64,000 nucleotides of DNA from Algoriphagus pacificus (GTDB taxonomy: Bacteria > Bacteroidota > Bacteroidia > Cytophagales > Cyclobacteriaceae), in contig NZ_JAFKCU010000002.1 in the NCBI RefSeq assembly GCF_017254845.1, positions 930,001-994,000 of the forward strand, read 5' to 3'. Every line of letters begins with the position of its first letter. Position 1 is the stretch's first letter. Positions 61,273 to 64,000 of the stretch are shown in pieces. The position numbers were made by a program, and so were the translations under genes. Under the pieces are notes generated by a model. It made no database searches, was not told the origin of the DNA, and saw only the letters and a program-made list of their open reading frames with translations.

Positions 61273-63969
61273 ATGGAAAATAGAAATTACATGAAATTAT
61301 CAGGGCTAGAGCCCTTGGTACTGACTCCTGAGATAAATTTTGTCAACATAGGTGAGCGAACCAATATTACTGGTTCCAAAAAATTTGCACGATTGATCCT
61401 AAATGGCCAATACGATGAGGCTTTAGAAGTCGCTTTGGATCAAGTTAGAGGGGGAGCACAGGTACTTGATGTCTGCATGGATGAAGGTATGCTTGATGGC
61501 GAATTTGCCATGGTCAAGTATCTGAATCTTTTGGCTTCAGAACCTGAGATAAGCAGAATTCCAATTATGATTGATAGCTCCAAATGGGCGATCATTTTGG
61601 CAGGTTTGAAATGCATCCAAGGCAAAGGCATCGTGAATTCAATCTCTCTCAAAAACGGAGAAGAGGAATTTATCCATCAGGCAAAAACTATTAAAAAGTT
61701 TGGCGCCGCGGTGGTTGTGATGGCTTTTGATGAAGATGGGCAAGCGGATACCTATGAGAGAAGAATAGAAATCTGCGAAAGGAGTTACCGAATTCTGGTT
61801 GATGTTGTAAAATTCAATCCACAGGATATCATTTTCGATCCAAATATTTTCCCAGTGGCAACAGGGATGGACGAGCACAAAAAGAATGCACTTGATTTTT
61901 TCCTAGCTACAAAATGGATCAAAGAAAATCTTCCTGGAGCCAAAGTTAGTGGAGGTGTAAGTAATGTCAGCTTTTCATTTAGAGGAAACAATCCTGTAAG
62001 GGAAGCGATGCATGCAGCATTTTTATACCATGCCATCCATCATGGAATGGACATGGGGATCGTCAATCCAACCATGCTGGAAGTGTATGATGATATCCCA
62101 AAAGACTTGCTAGAGCGCGTAGAAGATGTGTTGTTTGATAGGAGAGAGGATGCGACTGAGCGATTACTTGACTTTGCTGAGACGGTAAAATCATCTGGCA
62201 AAAAGGAAATTGTCAATGAAGCATGGAGATCCGATCCAGTTTCCAAAAGAATTGAACATGCTTTGGTAAAAGGGATTTTGGATTTTATTGTTGAAGATAC
62301 CGAAGAAGCCAGACAAGAACTTCAAAACCCTCTGAAGGTGATTGAAGGACCGTTGATGGATGGGATGAATGTGGTGGGGGACCTATTTGGAGAGGGAAAA
62401 ATGTTTCTTCCTCAAGTGGTGAAGTCTGCCCGGGTGATGAAAAAGGCTGTGGCCTATTTAGAACCATTTATGCCTCTGCCTGAAGAAGGCCAAGAGGAGA
62501 GTTCCTTGAAAAAAATCCTGATGGCAACTGTCAAAGGGGATGTTCATGATATTGGAAAAAACATTGTAGGTGTTGTTTTGGCTTGCAATAGTTACCAGAT
62601 CATTGATTTGGGTGTAATGGTGGATGCTCAGAGAATCATAGATGAAGCCATTAAAAACAAGGTGGATATCATCGGATTGAGTGGTTTGATTACACCGTCA
62701 TTGGATGAAATGGTCAATGTAGCTTCAGAAATGGAGCGACAGGGATTAAAGATTCCTTTATTGATTGGTGGAGCTACTACTTCCAGAATCCATACTGCGG
62801 TAAAAATAGACCCTGTCTATAGTGGAACTGTGGTGCATGTCACTGATGCGAGTAAATCAGTTCCAATTGCCGGAGAGGCAATTTCTGAGGAAACGAAGGA
62901 AACTTACCGCTTAAAAATCAAGGAGACTTATGCACAACTTCGAGTTGAACATGAATCCAAGCAGACCTTAAAGCAGCTAGTTTCCTACGAGGAAGCAAAG
63001 GCAAATCCTGTATCAATTGACTGGGAGAATTTCACACCTGTGAAACCAAAAACTCTAGGAAATACGGTTTTGGAAAACCTTGATCTCTCAATTTTAAGGA
63101 AATACATAGACTGGACTCCATTCTTTAGCACTTGGATGCTAAGTGGGAGATATCCAAAGATTTTAGAAGATCCGATAGTGGGTGGTGAGGCCAAAAAGCT
63201 TTTTGATGACGCAAATCAAATGTTAGATCGGCTGATTTCTGAAAAGTGGCTTTCTGCGAATGCAGTTTTTGGAATTTATCCTGTGAAAAGAGTGGAGGAT
63301 GATGCTATGGTGCTGGATGAAAATGGAAATACCATTGACAAATTCCATTTCCTGCGTCAACAAGGCAAGAAAGGAAAAGGAGTTCCTAACCGATCTTTGG
63401 CGGATTATATCCATCCAGAAAAGGTGGACTTTCTTGGATGTTTTGCAGTGACAGCTGGTACTGGAATGGAAGCAAAATTGGCTGAATTCCAAGCTGCAGG
63501 AGATGATTACAACGATATTTTGTTTAAAGCTTTGGCAGATAGATTAGCTGAGGCAGCTGCAGAGTATGTTCATGAGATCGTCAGAAAGGATTATTGGGGC
63601 TATGCCTCTCAGGAGTCATTGGACAATGATTCATTAATTAGAGAAGAATATCTGGGGATTCGTCCTGCGCCAGGCTATCCTGCTTGCCCAGAACATTCTG
63701 AGAAAATCACCATTTCAAAATTATTGGAAATGGAAAAAAATACCGGGATTCAACTTACCTCTAGCTTTGCGATGTATCCGACCTCTTCAGTTTCTGGTTT
63801 CTATTTTGCCAACCCTGAAAGTAAATATTTTGGCCTTGGAAAAATCGGAGAAGATCAAGTGGCAAGCTATGCATCCAGAAAAGGCATCTCCTTAAAAGAT
63901 GCAGAGAAATTGCTATCTCCAAATTTAGCTTATCAGCCCCAAATTAACCTCGCTACTCAACCTATATGA
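61273..63969 (+). CDS. metH: Methionine synthase, pterin/B12/activation polypeptide (split MetH)
   Basis: 898 aa, the rest of MetH: the pterin-binding domain (about 15-300, [21 protein letters not shown], in parts), the cap and B12-binding domain with the cobalamin-ligand His in [20 protein letters not shown] (the DxHxxG motif) and [13 protein letters not shown], then the activation domain (about 580-890) with the SAM-binding [15 protein letters not shown] and [20 protein letters not shown]. With the product of 60216 it forms the complete B12-dependent methionine synthase. Its stop overlaps the metF start by 4 bp (ATGA). Confidence 0.96.
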   Translation: MENRNYMKLSGLEPLVLTPEINFVNIGERTNITGSKKFARLILNGQYDEALEVALDQVRGGAQVLDVCMDEGMLDGEFAMVKYLNLLASEPEISRIPIMIDSSKWAIILAGLKCIQGKGIVNSISLKNGEEEFIHQAKTIKKFGAAVVVMAFDEDGQADTYERRIEICERSYRILVDVVKFNPQDIIFDPNIFPVATGMDEHKKNALDFFLATKWIKENLPGAKVSGGVSNVSFSFRGNNPVREAMHAAFLYHAIHHGMDMGIVNPTMLEVYDDIPKDLLERVEDVLFDRREDATERLLDFAETVKSSGKKEIVNEAWRSDPVSKRIEHALVKGILDFIVEDTEEARQELQNPLKVIEGPLMDGMNVVGDLFGEGKMFLPQVVKSARVMKKAVAYLEPFMPLPEEGQEESSLKKILMATVKGDVHDIGKNIVGVVLACNSYQIIDLGVMVDAQRIIDEAIKNKVDIIGLSGLITPSLDEMVNVASEMERQGLKIPLLIGGATTSRIHTAVKIDPVYSGTVVHVTDASKSVPIAGEAISEETKETYRLKIKETYAQLRVEHESKQTLKQLVSYEEAKANPVSIDWENFTPVKPKTLGNTVLENLDLSILRKYIDWTPFFSTWMLSGRYPKILEDPIVGGEAKKLFDDANQMLDRLISEKWLSANAVFGIYPVKRVEDDAMVLDENGNTIDKFHFLRQQGKKGKGVPNRSLADYIHPEKVDFLGCFAVTAGTGMEAKLAEFQAAGDDYNDILFKALADRLAEAAAEYVHEIVRKDYWGYASQESLDNDSLIREEYLGIRPAPGYPACPEHSEKITISKLLEMEKNTGIQLTSSFAMYPTSSVSGFYFANPESKYFGLGKIGEDQVASYASRKGISLKDAEKLLSPNLAYQPQINLATQPI

Positions 63970-64000
63970 AAATAACTGAACACCTGGAAAACGCGAAAGA
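63966..64000 (+). CDS. metF: Start of a metF-like gene (methylenetetrahydrofolate reductase), runs off window
   Basis: Eleven codons from ATG 63966 ([11 protein letters not shown]) followed by two more bases. This beginning and the position directly after metH, with a 4-bp ATGA overlap, fit MetF, which supplies methyl-THF to MetH. Only the first residues are visible, so the call rests mainly on context. Confidence 0.6.
   Translation, partial: MKITEHLENAK

Noticed and set aside
1-64000. tRNA or rRNA genes, CRISPR arrays, transposases, integrases, att sites
   Set aside because: None could be recognised by eye; a dedicated search (tRNAscan-SE, CRISPR finders, ISfinder) would be decisive.

Overview
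The window looks like chromosomal DNA of a free-living Bacteroidota, probably a Cytophagales / Cyclobacteriaceae (Algoriphagus-like) bacterium. This is inferred from the low GC content, Bacteroidota-type promoters (TTTG then TAnnTTTG), lipoproteins and signal peptides ending in ...AQ, a hemoglobin-receptor-type TonB protein, a MetH split into two polypeptides, and the general gene repertoire. No rRNA, tRNA, CRISPR array, insertion sequence or prophage was seen. Genes are densely packed on both strands.

Layout. 1-255: start of an ECF sigma factor running off the window. 0.4-3.2 kb: a UspA protein, a 450-bp intergenic stretch with a strong hairpin, and a polysaccharide flippase. 3.3-9 kb: ferrous-iron uptake (feoA, feoB and a 38-residue FeoB-associated protein), a lipoprotein and a hemoglobin-type TonB receptor. 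9.1-22.7 kb: a probable sulfide-response island with a type II sulfide:quinone oxidoreductase, two very large unrecognised proteins (1763 and 1374 aa) in tandem, a Crp/Fnr regulator with a Cys cluster, a UspA protein and a TauE/SafE exporter. 22.8-31.6 kb: a duplicated DUF4394 lipoprotein, TPR protein, Lrp/AsnC regulator, Nudix hydrolase, MATE and MFS transporters and a secreted M24 peptidase. 31.6-41.5 kb (mostly minus strand): prfB with its programmed frameshift, ilvE, cobalamin adenosyltransferase, an ABC ATPase, and an overlapping nfeD-globin-plsC-gatC-TPR operon. 41.6-48.8 kb: LysM protein, DUF2400 protein, and a tight esterase / leucyl aminopeptidase / ATP-grasp operon. 48.8-54.1 kb: AceK, a candidate small RNA, a Nudix hydrolase, a DUF819 transporter, a ferredoxin and a YbjQ protein. 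54.3-58.6 kb: a 1431-aa soluble multi-PAS hybrid histidine kinase. 60-64 kb: a SAM-I riboswitch ahead of split metH and the start of metF.

How the parts work together. The most interesting structure is at 9-22.7 kb. Three 16-bp GTGA-N6-TCAC-type palindromes lie in front of sqr, the crp/fnr gene itself and tauE. In all three the centre of the palindrome is exactly 29.5 bp from the first T of a TAnnTTTG-like -7 element, and none has a -33 TTTG. This is the geometry of a class II activator site. It suggests that the regulator controls itself, sulfide oxidation and sulfur-anion export. The two giant proteins sit inside this island and share the sqr control region, so they are the best candidate here for an undescribed system. 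The last part of the window is a methionine / B12 module (SAM riboswitch, metH, metF); a cobalamin adenosyltransferase is encoded elsewhere in the window.
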